The notes under the pieces were generated by a model. It saw only the letters and a list, made by a program, of their open reading frames with translations, was not told the DNA's origin and searched no databases. Made by a program: the position numbers and the translations under genes. DNA of 64,000 bases from CAYZWU01 sp964482235 (GTDB lineage: Bacteria; Planctomycetota; B15-G4; CAYZWU01): contig CAYZWU010000018.1 of assembly GCA_964482235.1 (NCBI GenBank), forward strand, positions 28,822 to 92,821. Direction: 5' to 3'. Positions 17,784-26,399 of this stretch are shown piece after piece. The number at the start of each line of letters is the position of its first letter. Position 1 is the first letter of the stretch.

Positions 17784-19120
17784 TGGATGATCCCGTGCTT
17801 CGTCCCGAGCGTCTTGAAAATCGCCAGCGCCTGATCCATCTCGACGCGGGTCAAGCTGTTCATGATGCTCACCCGGAGGCGGCATTCCTTCCGGCGGACT
17901 GCCGGGTAGGAGACGAAGTTGGTGAACACGCCGCTCCGCCGCAGGTCGTCGTGGAACTGGCCCAGCTTGTTCTCATCCCCGATGATGACGGGGATGATGG
18001 CCGATTCGGTCTCGCCCGTGTCGAAGCCCAGCGCTCGAAGACCCTCGCGCATGAACCGGATGTTTCGCCTGAGCCGGTCGCGCCCCGCCGCATCGTTCTC
18101 GAGAAGCTTGAAGACCTCGATGAGGCCCGCCACCACCGGAGCGGGGAGGCTGGTTGAGAAGAAGTAGGTCCTGGCGTAGTACCTGAGGTAGCGGATCAGC
18201 GACGCGTTGCCTGCGCAGTAGCCACCCACTGCAGCGGGGGCCTTGCTCAGCGTGCCGTTGATGATGTCCACCTTCTCCGTGCAGCCGAACATCTCCGGCG
18301 TTCCCCTCCCCGTGGGGCCCACCACGCCCAGCCCGTGGGCATCGTCGACCATCACGCGGGCGCCGTACTTCTCCGCAAGGGCCGTTATCCCGTCGAGGGG
18401 AGCCACGTCGCCACCCATGGAAAAAACGCCGTCCGTGATGATCAGGCGGCCCTTCTGCGAGTCGGGGAGACTCCGAAGGACCTTCTCGAGGTGCTTCAGG
18501 TTCCTGTGAAGATAGACCTTCACATCGGCACCGGAAAGCCGGCATCCGTCGAAGAGCGAGGCGTGGTTCGCCGCATCGTTGATCACCACGTCGCCGTGGC
18601 CGCACAGCGCCGAGATGACGCCCACGTTGCCCGAGTAGCCGCAGGGAAAGATGATGGCGTCGTCCGTTCCGTAGAACGCGGCGATGCGCTTCTCCAACTC
18701 CTTGTGCAGGTCGGTTGTGCCGGCATAGAGGGAGACGGCACCCATGCCGTATCCGTACCGGTCGCAGGCCGCTTTGCTCGCCGCGACCACGGCCGGGTGG
18801 GTCGTCAGGGAGAGATACGAGTTGGACCCCAGCATGATCACCTCGTGGTCCGATCGATCCGCTTCCCGCACCATGGCCTTCGGTGCGGCCGGACCGAGCA
18901 TCTGCACGCCCAGGCCGTCGAGAAAACGGGGAGGGCTCTCGTTCAGGCAAAGATCGAGGTCCTTGGTCTTCTGGAGCACGTCGGCGCTGCCATCCCTGGG
19001 AACAAAGTCCTCGAACCGCTTGTCCCACTCCTTGATGGTTGCGGTATTCATGGTCGTCCTCCTTCCCGCATCCGCGGCAGCGGACCGGTCGGTCAACGTG
19101 GCATTTCTTGGTTCTTTCAT
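17780..19120 (-). CDS. Alpha-oxoamine synthase (serine palmitoyltransferase/BioF-like, PLP-dependent)
   Basis: 446 aa fold-type I PLP enzyme that condenses an amino acid with an acyl thioester. Visible active-site residues: H186 (NDAANHASLF), D260 and H262 (DDAHGLG), K293 as the PLP lysine (NGTLSKAPAAVGGY) and the substrate-loop GYGMGAVSLYAGT (123-135). The family covers serine palmitoyltransferase, 8-amino-7-oxononanoate synthase, glycine C-acetyltransferase and similar. The lipid kinase, SDR and prenyltransferase around it favour a sphingoid-type lipid role over biotin, but no acyl carrier protein is encoded here. Two in-frame starts (19120 and 19051) each have a GGAGG site; the first is coupled to the preceding stop and is used, the second would give 423 aa. 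Confidence 0.9.
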   Translation of the reverse strand: MKEPRNATLTDRSAAADAGRRTTMNTATIKEWDKRFEDFVPRDGSADVLQKTKDLDLCLNESPPRFLDGLGVQMLGPAAPKAMVREADRSDHEVIMLGSNSYLSLTTHPAVVAASKAACDRYGYGMGAVSLYAGTTDLHKELEKRIAAFYGTDDAIIFPCGYSGNVGVISALCGHGDVVINDAANHASLFDGCRLSGADVKVYLHRNLKHLEKVLRSLPDSQKGRLIITDGVFSMGGDVAPLDGITALAEKYGARVMVDDAHGLGVVGPTGRGTPEMFGCTEKVDIINGTLSKAPAAVGGYCAGNASLIRYLRYYARTYFFSTSLPAPVVAGLIEVFKLLENDAAGRDRLRRNIRFMREGLRALGFDTGETESAIIPVIIGDENKLGQFHDDLRRSGVFTNFVSYPAVRRKECRLRVSIMNSLTRVEMDQALAIFKTLGTKHGIIQ

Positions 19121-19125
19121 GGGGA

Positions 19126-20142
19126 TCAGCCTCCTTCCTGCTCCATGACAGGCGGACCGAACAGCGCCTGCGCCGCCTCGAGTACTTCCCGGACGTGACC
19201 CTCCGTCGTTGCAGCGCCGCGGGGACAGGGTGGCGGCTCGGTCATGGCTTTCCAGGTCCCGTCGAGGCGCCTGATGAAGAGCCCTGCCTCTTCATGGGGA
19301 ACGGCGGCACCCACGGCAGCGCAGTCAGCCTGCTCGATGGCCTCCCGGATTTCCACCGGAGCCGAGCCGGGGATAGCGAAGAGAAGCTCGTACTCGCCGG
19401 CACCGCCGAGAAGGGCGGCGCCGGGCGGGATTCCGGCTTTCGAGAGCTCCTCCCTGATCCCCGGCTCCAGGGGGATTTTCGCTTCATCGATTTCGAGACG
19501 CATTCCCGGGCTCTGCTCGAGAAGCAGCCAGGCGGCATCCAGGAAGCCGCCGCTCGTGTCGATGCAGCCCGTGCCGTGCGCCTGGATCAGTCTCGCTTCC
19601 TCGAGCCTCAGCTCGAAGAGCGGAGCGGCCCGCCGATGGAGCGCCGCCACGTTGGCGTCGCCCAGCGTACCGGTGACGTGAAGCGTGTGGCGCTCGCGCG
19701 GAATCCGGTGCGTCAGCGGCTTCTCCTTCACCACCCGGCCCATGGCAAAGCCCGAGTAGCGCCACGGTGACGCCGTTCCCACGTCGCCGCCGCACAGAAA
19801 GCAGCCTGCCTCGTCCAGCACGGCCTTGATGCCCTCGAGCAGGCTGTCGATGAGGAGGGGATCCACTTCCTTTGGAAGGCAGAGGGCATGCATGAAGAAT
19901 TCCGGCTCGCATCCCGCAGCGAGAAGATCGCTCAGCGTGGCCGTGGCCAGGTTTCGCCCGAGGACGGCCGGATCGTCGAAGAATAGAAGATCCTCGTCCT
20001 GGCTGAAATCGTCCAGCGTCAGGCCGTACAGCCTTCCGTTCAGGCGGATCACCTCGGCGTCGCAGGCGAACGGTTCGTTGAGCTGGTTCGGGCTCGAGGG
20101 AAACCTGTCCGCGATTCGTCTGATGAGGTCGTATTCTCTCAT
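19126..20142 (-). CDS. ThiL/PurM-like ATP-binding protein
   Basis: 338 aa with the AIR-synthase/thiamine-monophosphate-kinase fold. Signatures are a LTLDDFSQDEDLLF region near residue 43, a CGGDVGTASPW element, and 'GGAGEYELLFAIPG' near residue 275, which corresponds to the ThiL C-terminal GGEDYELLF motif. The domain occurs as kinase (ThiL), AIR synthase (PurM) or selenophosphate synthetase (SelD); none can be fixed here. Start and stop overlap both neighbours in the operon: the ATG overlaps the kinase stop (ATGA) and the stop lies 5 bp from the oxoamine synthase start. In the operon it may supply a phosphorylated or activated intermediate. Confidence 0.78.
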   Translation of the reverse strand: MREYDLIRRIADRFPSSPNQLNEPFACDAEVIRLNGRLYGLTLDDFSQDEDLLFFDDPAVLGRNLATATLSDLLAAGCEPEFFMHALCLPKEVDPLLIDSLLEGIKAVLDEAGCFLCGGDVGTASPWRYSGFAMGRVVKEKPLTHRIPRERHTLHVTGTLGDANVAALHRRAAPLFELRLEEARLIQAHGTGCIDTSGGFLDAAWLLLEQSPGMRLEIDEAKIPLEPGIREELSKAGIPPGAALLGGAGEYELLFAIPGSAPVEIREAIEQADCAAVGAAVPHEEAGLFIRRLDGTWKAMTEPPPCPRGAATTEGHVREVLEAAQALFGPPVMEQEGG

Positions 20143-21050
20143 GGGGCACCACCCTTCAAGCAAAGAACCCGGGGCAGGATTTCGATCTCCGCCGGCAGGA
20201 AGCCGCGCGGGTCTCCGTCGAACTCGATCTCCTGCTTCTTCCCGGAGCTGACGGCAATGGAGGAGAGAGGGGTCTGAAAATGTCCCGGCCCGCGGGCGGC
20301 CCGCCCGGAGTAGAAGCCGGGAAGCGCCCTGATCACCCCGAACCGACTTCTTCCCGAGAGGCCCAGGGCGTAGAGGGTGCCGTCGTCCGGCCGAAGCTCG
20401 ATGTTCAGCTTCAATCCGGACGCGATGTGGGGATTCTTCAGCACCGACAGGTTGTTCGTGCGAGGGAGGCTGGTATTCCGGCCGTCGACGCGCACCTCCA
20501 GATCGCTGGGCGCGATGCGGGCCACGGCGAGCAGCACGGCCATGAAGGTCCCCAGTCTGTCTCCGGCGATTCGCCGGATCCTGTTGGAATAGCGTGCAAC
20601 GGCAGCACCCAGCCCGATGTTGCAGCTGCACCCGAAGTGGGAGCGGAGCTTTTGCCCGTCCGGGCCGGCATAGCGGATGCGGGCCACGTCCACCCGGCGC
20701 ACCTCGCCGTTCACCAGGGCGGCGAGCGCCCGGGACGGATCGACGGGGATGCCGTGGAACCGGCAGAAATCAGGGCTCGTCCCGGCGTAGAGAACCCCCA
20801 TGGCCAGGTCGGTCCGCCCCGACTGCATCACGCCGTCGAGCACCTCGTTGATCGTGCCGTCGCCGCCCACGGCAACGACGAGCCGCCGGTCCCGCGCTTC
20901 CCGCGCCGCATCGCAGGCATGGCCCGGCCCGTGCGTTTCGATCCGGTCGAAGGAGAACCGGGCTTCCTCCAGGCCGCGCGCCCAGCCATTCCAGAGCTTG
21001 CGTCCCCGCCCGGAGCGCGCTCGCGGATTCATGATGAGCAGCGCGTTCAT
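20139..21050 (-). CDS. Diacylglycerol-kinase-like lipid kinase
   Basis: 303 aa. The catalytic domain of the diacylglycerol/sphingosine kinase family shows VAVGGDGTINEVLDG (residues 59-73) and LYAGTSPDFCRF further along, with a C-terminal beta domain ending 'DGDPRGFLPAEIEILP'. Such enzymes phosphorylate the hydroxyl of a lipid head. In Caulobacter a relative (CpgB) acts as a ceramide kinase in phosphosphingolipid assembly, which fits the neighbouring oxoamine synthase and SDR, though diacylglycerol or prenyl alcohol substrates are equally possible. Both ends overlap adjacent genes by four bases (ATGA), evidence for one co-translated operon. Confidence 0.88.
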   Translation of the reverse strand: MNALLIMNPRARSGRGRKLWNGWARGLEEARFSFDRIETHGPGHACDAAREARDRRLVVAVGGDGTINEVLDGVMQSGRTDLAMGVLYAGTSPDFCRFHGIPVDPSRALAALVNGEVRRVDVARIRYAGPDGQKLRSHFGCSCNIGLGAAVARYSNRIRRIAGDRLGTFMAVLLAVARIAPSDLEVRVDGRNTSLPRTNNLSVLKNPHIASGLKLNIELRPDDGTLYALGLSGRSRFGVIRALPGFYSGRAARGPGHFQTPLSSIAVSSGKKQEIEFDGDPRGFLPAEIEILPRVLCLKGGAP

Positions 21051-22333
21051 GGGTAGATCTCCAGCCGCTCGTAGAAGGGTGTGGGCTTGCCCCGGTTCCA
21101 GCCGGCCGTCAGCTCGCGCGTGATCTCCCAGGGAAGCGGAGTCTGCCGAATACCCCCTGCTTCAATCCGCTCCCCGATGGCGTCGGCCTGCGTGCAGCAG
21201 AGCCAGTCCGAGCAGGGGACATCGAAGCAGGCGCGCATCCTGTCGAGGATGGTCTCCAGTGGCTCGTCGGCCACATTGCCGAAGGAGATGTTCAGGAACT
21301 CGCAGGGCTGGACCTCGCCGTGGGCGTTGACGTAGAACCTGTCGATCGCTCCGGCCGTGCAGCCCAGAACGTGCTCGGCCTCCTCGAAGACCTGTGCCGC
21401 CAGGGAGGGATAATCGTGCTTTCGACCGCTGTTGTAGACGAGGTGGTCGCTGCGAATCCGGCTGAGCAGCGCCTTCTCCTTCTGCATGCCGCTCTCGTTT
21501 CCCATCCACCTCCCGGCCGGCTTGGGGTGGATGAGCTGCACGTAGTGGCAGTCCAGGTCGCGGGCGAGCTCCATGAGAACGTCCACTCCTCCCTGCTCGA
21601 TCTCCTCCTGCGAGAGCACGGAGTTGAAGGCGGCCACACGATCCATCGCCCGGTACCTGCGCAGGATTTCCGTTGCAGCCTCGAACGAGCCTGGGACGCC
21701 GGTGAATGCGTCGTGCTTTTCAGGATCGGGCGAATGGATCGAGACCATGATCCCGAACAGGCCGGCTTCCTCGAGGCTCTCCAGCATGCCGGGTTCCAGG
21801 TGGGCGCCGCTGGTATTGATCCAGATCTCGCAGCGGTCGTCGAGAGCCTGGACGAGGTGCAGGAGCCGTTCGAACCGCAGAAGGGGCTCGCCTCCCTCGA
21901 TGTCGACCATGGCCACTCCCCTGTCCACGAGGCGACGGGCCGTGTCGAGGAGGAGCGCTTCGTCCAGGTCGGCCCCTCCGTCCCTCGCCTGGTAGCAGTG
22001 CGGGCACTTGTAGCGGCACGCCTTGGTCATGGAGTAGACCACCGTTGTCGCGCCGGGCGGCGTCAAGAGGAGCTTGCTCTCGAGGGCGTGGAAGAAGGCC
22101 CGCGACGGATAGGCGGGCAGGTAGAGATGAAGCTTGTACCCGTTGAAGACCCGCACGATCTTGTTGTGACGGAAAATCAGGAGAAAGCAGGCGGCCCGCC
22201 TCAGGAACCGAAAGTACTCCACCGGCGTTCGGAAGAGACGGGGGCGAAGGGCATACCGGACGACCACGTGCACGGCGATGCGTGCGTAGATCAGCGCCTT
22301 CATCAGGCCGGTATGGAAGCGCACCCGTCTCAT
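21047..22333 (-). CDS. Radical SAM/SPASM protein of a lipid operon
   Basis: 428 aa. The N-terminal ~90 residues are hydrophobic and basic (VHVVVRYALRPRLFRTPV, then YKLHLYLPAYPSRAFF), so the enzyme may sit at the membrane. The radical SAM cluster ligands are C106, C110 and C113 in TKACRYKCPHCYQ. A SPASM-type C-terminus has cysteines in LGCTAG, VQPCEFLN and 'CFDVPCSDWLCC', enough for auxiliary iron-sulfur clusters. SPASM enzymes modify peptides or small molecules by hydrogen abstraction. Placed between a UbiA prenyltransferase and a lipid kinase with ATGA overlaps on both sides, this one plausibly modifies a lipid or its head group; the reaction is unknown. Confidence 0.85.
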   Translation of the reverse strand: MRRVRFHTGLMKALIYARIAVHVVVRYALRPRLFRTPVEYFRFLRRAACFLLIFRHNKIVRVFNGYKLHLYLPAYPSRAFFHALESKLLLTPPGATTVVYSMTKACRYKCPHCYQARDGGADLDEALLLDTARRLVDRGVAMVDIEGGEPLLRFERLLHLVQALDDRCEIWINTSGAHLEPGMLESLEEAGLFGIMVSIHSPDPEKHDAFTGVPGSFEAATEILRRYRAMDRVAAFNSVLSQEEIEQGGVDVLMELARDLDCHYVQLIHPKPAGRWMGNESGMQKEKALLSRIRSDHLVYNSGRKHDYPSLAAQVFEEAEHVLGCTAGAIDRFYVNAHGEVQPCEFLNISFGNVADEPLETILDRMRACFDVPCSDWLCCTQADAIGERIEAGGIRQTPLPWEITRELTAGWNRGKPTPFYERLEIYP

Positions 22334-23301
22334 GATTTCGAATCCCTGTACTGGTTGAAGAGGAAGCCGATGAAGACATAGCTTGCCGAGAAGAGGTAGA
22401 GAGCCAGCGTCCCGTTGAAGATCGAGATGATGGTGACCTGCCCCGCGACGCAGGCGCGGATGTTCGTGACCAGGCTGAAGTAGGTCCGCCTGCCCGTGGG
22501 ATGCCGGAAGAAGAGGATCGCCGTCCAGAGCTGAAGGAAGAGGGTCAGCACGCCGCAGAAGACGAAATCACGCTGATAGAGCACGTCGGACATGGGCAGC
22601 CAGCCGGTGAAGTGGAAGAGGAAGAACGCCATGGTAGGCAGAAAGGCGCCCGCGATCCCGGCGTACCGGGCCGTGTTCAGACCGTGCCTGACGATGAACG
22701 TTTTCTTGCCCGCGGCACGATCGCCCCTGTAATCCTTGAAATAGGTGTAGTAGGTCATGAGCCCGTTGAGAAGGGCCACGAGCACGAAGGCGCAGATCCG
22801 GTTGCTCGTGACCAGCGGATCCGGGAGGGGACCGGAGGCCAGGAAGCCGAAGACGGTGCACATGGCGATGGAGAGGCCGAACACCAGGTTTCCCACGAGG
22901 GACCACGCCTTGGCGTACTCGTACAGGACGTTCAGCAGGACACCAGCCACCACCGGAACCACGGCCCAGGGATTGAGGAAGCAGGAAGCCAGGGCGACGG
23001 CCGCGAGGAGAACGATGGAGAGGATCATGGCGCCCGCCGCGTTCAGCTCTCCCGTGACCATCGGCCGGTGCGGGGCGTTGATGCGGTCCTCGCGCAGGCC
23101 GAGGTAGTCGTTGATGATCTGGTTGATCCCCCAGCTCAGAAAGAGAAGAACGAGGATCAGGGCGCTGCGCGCGCCGTCATAAAGATTGGGCTGGCAGAAC
23201 TTGTAGAAGGAAACCCCGATCCACCCGGCGATGCCGGTGATGAAGGCGTAGTAGAGCCGCATCGACTTGATGTAATTCTTCAGGAACCGGGCAGATGTCA
23301 T
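22330..23301 (-). CDS. UbiA family prenyltransferase
   Basis: 323 aa, all-helical membrane protein with about eight to nine membrane segments. Both aspartate-rich motifs are present: NDYLGLREDRINAPHRP (64-80) and KDYRGDRAAGKKT (189-201), which bind the magnesium-diphosphate of the prenyl donor. UbiA enzymes attach isoprenoid chains to aromatic rings, glycerol phosphates or sugars. The acceptor is not recognisable. The ATG at 23301 has GGAGGG 8 bp upstream and is preferred over a TTG at 23340 that has no ribosome site. First gene of the six-gene operon; its stop overlaps the next start (ATGA). Confidence 0.9.
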   Translation of the reverse strand: MTSARFLKNYIKSMRLYYAFITGIAGWIGVSFYKFCQPNLYDGARSALILVLLFLSWGINQIINDYLGLREDRINAPHRPMVTGELNAAGAMILSIVLLAAVALASCFLNPWAVVPVVAGVLLNVLYEYAKAWSLVGNLVFGLSIAMCTVFGFLASGPLPDPLVTSNRICAFVLVALLNGLMTYYTYFKDYRGDRAAGKKTFIVRHGLNTARYAGIAGAFLPTMAFFLFHFTGWLPMSDVLYQRDFVFCGVLTLFLQLWTAILFFRHPTGRRTYFSLVTNIRACVAGQVTIISIFNGTLALYLFSASYVFIGFLFNQYRDSKS

Positions 23302-23410
23302 CTGTTCACCCTCCTGCGACAGATCGGGCATCATTCCCAAGGAGAATGATCCTTCCTGTCAACAGCGTCTGTTTTCTGCAAATAGGGCTCCAATTTAATA
23401 AACCTGAAGA

Positions 23411-23447
23411 AATCTATTGTACCCATCCCGAGTCTCAACAATAGATT
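23411..23447. repeat. 10-bp inverted repeat upstream of the lipid operon
   Basis: Perfect arms AATCTATTGT (23411-23420) and ACAATAGATT (23438-23447) with a 17-bp loop, about 110 bp before the prenyltransferase start. A size and position typical of an operator for a dimeric regulator, but no regulator gene is adjacent. It could instead be part of the neighbouring terminator region. Confidence 0.5.
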
Positions 23448-23451
23448 GCGT

Positions 23452-23488
23452 AAAAAAACCGGGGAGGAGTCCAAAAACGGATCCCTCC
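23452..23488 (-). terminator. Rho-independent terminator after the cyclophilin gene
   Basis: On the minus strand a mostly paired 10-bp stem (GGAGGGATCC with GGACTCCTCC, loop GTTTTT) is followed by CCGG and seven T. It lies ~150 nt beyond the stop of the gene at 23637-24359. The gap from 23302 to 23636 otherwise holds only the inverted repeat at 23411 and no gene. Confidence 0.7.
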
Positions 23489-23636
23489 TATTTCCGAAGA
23501 GTCGATCCCGAAATACAGGGGAGAGTCAGGCACGGAATGCGGGGCAGGACGGCACGAAATGTGCCGCAATCAGTGTATTTCGTCAATGCTGGCGCGGCTG
23601 TACGGCAGCACCGATCGGAGCCTGAGCTCCTTCCTG

Positions 23637-24359
23637 TCAGTTCTTTTTCTCCACGGCCTTGACCGAGAGAATGAAAATTGGCGTGACGGGCAGGTGCTGG
23701 TGGGGCCTCCGCGGTGCGACCTGGCTTTCCTTGATCGCGTCCACCACGTCCATGCCTTCCACCACCTTGCCGAAAACGGCGTAGCCGTACTGCTGCTCGT
23801 TCTTGTGGTCCAGGGTGCCGTTGTCCTTCACGTTGATGAAGAACTGGGACGTGGCGCTGTGGATGGCATTGGTGCGCGCCATTGCAATCGTGCCGTTCAG
23901 GTTCTTCAGACCGTTCGTGGCCTCGTTCTGGATGGTGGCGCGGGTCGTCAGCGGCCGCATGCTGGGATTGTCGTAGAGCTTCTGCGAGTAGCCCCCTCCC
24001 TGGATCATGAAGGTCGACATGACGCGGTGGAAGATCGTGCCGTCGTAATGACCCGCCTTCGCGTACTCCAGGAAGTTCTTCACCGTGATAGGCGCCTTCT
24101 CGTTGTCGAGCTCCAGGACGATGTTTCCCATGCTCGTTGTCATCATGACCAGGACGCTGGCCGGGATGTTGTTCAGGTCGATCTCGATCGTTTTGTAAGG
24201 ACTGTCCGGCGGGAGATCCTCGGCCTCTTCCGCTACTTCGTCCTCCTTCTCCATCCCGGCCGAGGAGGTGTCCTTTTCGGAAGAATCGTCCTGACTGCAG
24301 GCCAGGGGAAGGGAAACGACGAGAAGAAGGGAGAGAACCAAACGCAACCAGTGGGACAT
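23637..24359 (-). CDS. Cyclophilin-type peptidyl-prolyl isomerase, lipoprotein
   Basis: 240 aa. A type II signal peptide ends in the lipobox LPLAC with the lipidated Cys near residue 21, followed by an acidic linker (~22-70). Residues ~75-235 form a cyclophilin: FHRVMSTFMIQGGGY, NGTIAMART and SQFFINVKDN match the conserved proline-binding and catalytic segments, and 'VFGKVVEGMDVVDAI' closes the fold. It catalyses cis-trans isomerisation of prolyl bonds during folding of exported proteins, anchored in the membrane. The ribosome site AGGAGG lies 5 bp before the ATG. Confidence 0.93.
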   Translation of the reverse strand: MSHWLRLVLSLLLVVSLPLACSQDDSSEKDTSSAGMEKEDEVAEEAEDLPPDSPYKTIEIDLNNIPASVLVMMTTSMGNIVLELDNEKAPITVKNFLEYAKAGHYDGTIFHRVMSTFMIQGGGYSQKLYDNPSMRPLTTRATIQNEATNGLKNLNGTIAMARTNAIHSATSQFFINVKDNGTLDHKNEQQYGYAVFGKVVEGMDVVDAIKESQVAPRRPHQHLPVTPIFILSVKAVEKKN

Positions 24360-24445
24360 GATGACCTCCTGCTAGAATCTTGATTTGCTATTCGAGGCCA
24401 TCTTTACCCGATTTCCCGCCTCGCTGCAATGGGATACCGCAATGG

Positions 24446-24512
24446 GATACCGAGCCCGCGCAATCTCCGCCATCTTCCTGCTGGACGAATATGGCGTAGG
24501 TTGCGCGGGCTC
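24446..24512. repeat. Intergenic repeat element with hairpin, copy 1
   Basis: A 32-base block (24446-24477) is identical to 31477-31508. Here it forms half of a long hairpin: GAGCCCGCGCAA (24452-24463) pairs perfectly with TTGCGCGGGCTC (24501-24512), and an inner pair TCCGCCAT/ATGGCGTA extends it. It occupies the gap between the cyclophilin start and the stop of the propeller gene at 24531, so transcripts of that gene would end in it; there is no T-run. Confidence 0.7.
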
Positions 24513-24530
24513 GATATGGCGTGTCCGGGA

Positions 24531-26096
24531 TCACGGAACGATGTTGATCTCCACGGCATTGGAGGCGAAATCCCACGGCGCGGAAAGCGCGTAGGCGAAG
24601 TGGAGCGTGGTGCCGATCCACGAGGCGCCCAGGGGCCCGACGACGAGCTGCGCCGTTCCCTGGCCCGTTCCGTCCAGGTTTCCGGAGAAGTCGATGAAGC
24701 TGGGTGGCCCCATGTGCGCGAGAATGTAGTTGGTGACGTAATCACGGTTCAGCGGAATCGTTACCAGTCCGCCGGGCAGCAGGGTTCCGGGATCGGTGCC
24801 GGAAGCCGTGCCGGCCAGGAGGTACGGTCGGTTGGCCTGAGCCGCGCCGGCCGAGAGGGTGAACGTCACCGTGGCGCCGGTGCTTGCCGAGATCTCGGCC
24901 GCATCGGCAATGAGGGAGTTCAGACCGCCGTGGATCTTCACGATCCAGCCGTCCATCTCGAAGAATCCGCCGCCGGGATTCTGACCGGTGGTGACGATGT
25001 TTCCGTCGCGGTCGAGACAAACCCCCACACCGACCTCGCCCAGGAAACCGGTCCCTCCGTAGAACTCCTGCCACTCCACGTTGCCGCTGCCTTCGGTCTT
25101 CACGACCCACTGGTCACCATTCGAGCCGACAGCGTCGACGAAGCCCACGAAGACGAATCCGCCGTCAGGCGCGACCTTCACATCATTGGCCTGGTCCCAG
25201 CCCAGGCTGCCGGGCAGGGTTTTTTCCCAGACGGCATTCCCGTTCGCATCGGTCCTGGCCATCCAGAGGTCGCGGTCACCCGTGAGGGGCCCGGATGAAC
25301 CGGAGAGAACGAGATCGCCGCCCGGAACCTCCTGCACCGCGTAACCCCGGTCATCCTCGATCGAGCCGAAGGATGTTGACCAGAGCTCGTTGCCGTCGCT
25401 GTCGAATTTCATGAGCAGCACGTCATCGCCCCCGGCTCCCATGGAGTCCGTGAAGCCGCAGATCGCGTAGCCGCCGTCAGATGTCTGCACGAGACTGTCC
25501 GCCTGATCTTCTGCTAAGCCGCCATAAGTCTTGTCCCAGATGATGTTGCCGCTTGCATCGATCTTGATGAGTAGAACCTGACGGAATCCCTGGTTGTCCA
25601 CGGAGTAGCCCGCAGCCACGTAGTCGCCATCGCTGTTCTCGATGACCGCGTAGGTGTTGTCGTAAGAGCCTCCGTCGTACACCACTGTCCAGATGATGTT
25701 GCCGTTCGCATCGGTCTTCAGGATCCAGCCGTCCTTGAGCGTGGCCGACAGGGAATAGGTCGACCCGGCGATGATGAATCCGCCGTCGCTGGTGAGCGCG
25801 ATCGACTGTCCCTCGTCGGAATCGGCGCCGCCGTAAGTCTGATGCCACTGGCCGTTTCCGTCGTTGTCAACTTTCACGAGCCAGAGCGACTTCACGTCGA
25901 GTGTCGTGCCGAAGGTGCAGGTGAATCCAACGGTGACATAACCACCGTCAGGTGTCTGCACGATGTCGCTGAACGCCTCGTCGTCGGAACCGCCGAGCGA
26001 GCTTTCCCATATCAGGTCGCCGGGGGACTGGGCCGATGCCGTGGAGCAGAAAAAAATAAACAAAATCAAGACGGGAAACCACCTCACGTTGATCAT
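24531..26096 (-). CDS. Secreted beta-propeller protein with planctomycete C-terminal domain
   Basis: 521 aa with a signal peptide (1-22). Residues ~25-385 contain about seven repeats of the type 'GGYVTVGFT ... LVKVDNDGNGQWHQTYGG', each with a TPDGGY/TSDGGF turn; this matches delta-60/PQQ-like propeller blades. Residues ~395-521 form a beta domain (GATVTFTLSAGAAQANRPY, then YVTNYILAH) seen in other planctomycete exoproteins. No catalytic residues are recognised. It may bind or display something extracellularly. The ORF is intact from an ATG at 26096. Confidence 0.75.
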   Translation of the reverse strand: MINVRWFPVLILFIFFCSTASAQSPGDLIWESSLGGSDDEAFSDIVQTPDGGYVTVGFTCTFGTTLDVKSLWLVKVDNDGNGQWHQTYGGADSDEGQSIALTSDGGFIIAGSTYSLSATLKDGWILKTDANGNIIWTVVYDGGSYDNTYAVIENSDGDYVAAGYSVDNQGFRQVLLIKIDASGNIIWDKTYGGLAEDQADSLVQTSDGGYAICGFTDSMGAGGDDVLLMKFDSDGNELWSTSFGSIEDDRGYAVQEVPGGDLVLSGSSGPLTGDRDLWMARTDANGNAVWEKTLPGSLGWDQANDVKVAPDGGFVFVGFVDAVGSNGDQWVVKTEGSGNVEWQEFYGGTGFLGEVGVGVCLDRDGNIVTTGQNPGGGFFEMDGWIVKIHGGLNSLIADAAEISASTGATVTFTLSAGAAQANRPYLLAGTASGTDPGTLLPGGLVTIPLNRDYVTNYILAHMGPPSFIDFSGNLDGTGQGTAQLVVGPLGASWIGTTLHFAYALSAPWDFASNAVEINIVP

Positions 26097-26271
26097 CGTC
26101 GTTTCCTTTCAGGTAACGGTCATGTCTGGCAGATAGTGGAATCGAATGGTTCTAATTCGATTTTTATCCTTGGGTTATGCTCTTGAAGGATATTCAGGCC
26201 AATCCCGGACCCGGGCTTCAGGTACTGAGATTCACGAACAAAACCTATGTATGATCGTTTTTTCACGGAAA

Positions 26272-26286
26272 TTCAGCTCAGGGAAG
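26272..26286 (-). promoter_or_regulatory. Shared upstream motif, copy 1
   Basis: A 15-base motif (minus strand CTTCCCTGAGCTGAA) about 175 bp upstream of the propeller gene's ATG, repeated at 28267-28281 about 130 bp upstream of the next secreted propeller gene. Flanks also match (about 20 of 23 bases). It could be an activator-binding site shared by the two genes; no experimental support is available from sequence. Confidence 0.4.
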
Positions 26287-26335
26287 TATTGATATTTTCT
26301 AATCTTTTAGCAAGAGGTGGCAGCCTTTTTTCAGG

Positions 26336-26386
26336 AGGCCGTTGAAAAAGATTCGATTCGAACTCGGTTGACTTGATCTACGGCCT
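26336..26386. repeat. 51-bp palindromic repeat, copy 1
   Basis: Imperfect palindrome starting AGGCCGTTGA and ending TCTACGGCCT, matched by copy 2 (26412-26462) at most positions. Same orientation and length, 25 bp apart, so a tandem duplication. The 401-bp gap 26097-26497 holds these copies, the motif at 26272 and no gene. Confidence 0.6.
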
Positions 26387-26399
26387 CACAGGACTCGGG

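Noticed and set aside
24360..24530. Considered as tRNA or riboswitch because of its strong hairpin
   Set aside because: No cloverleaf or known aptamer pattern; the repeated 32-base block and hairpin suffice.
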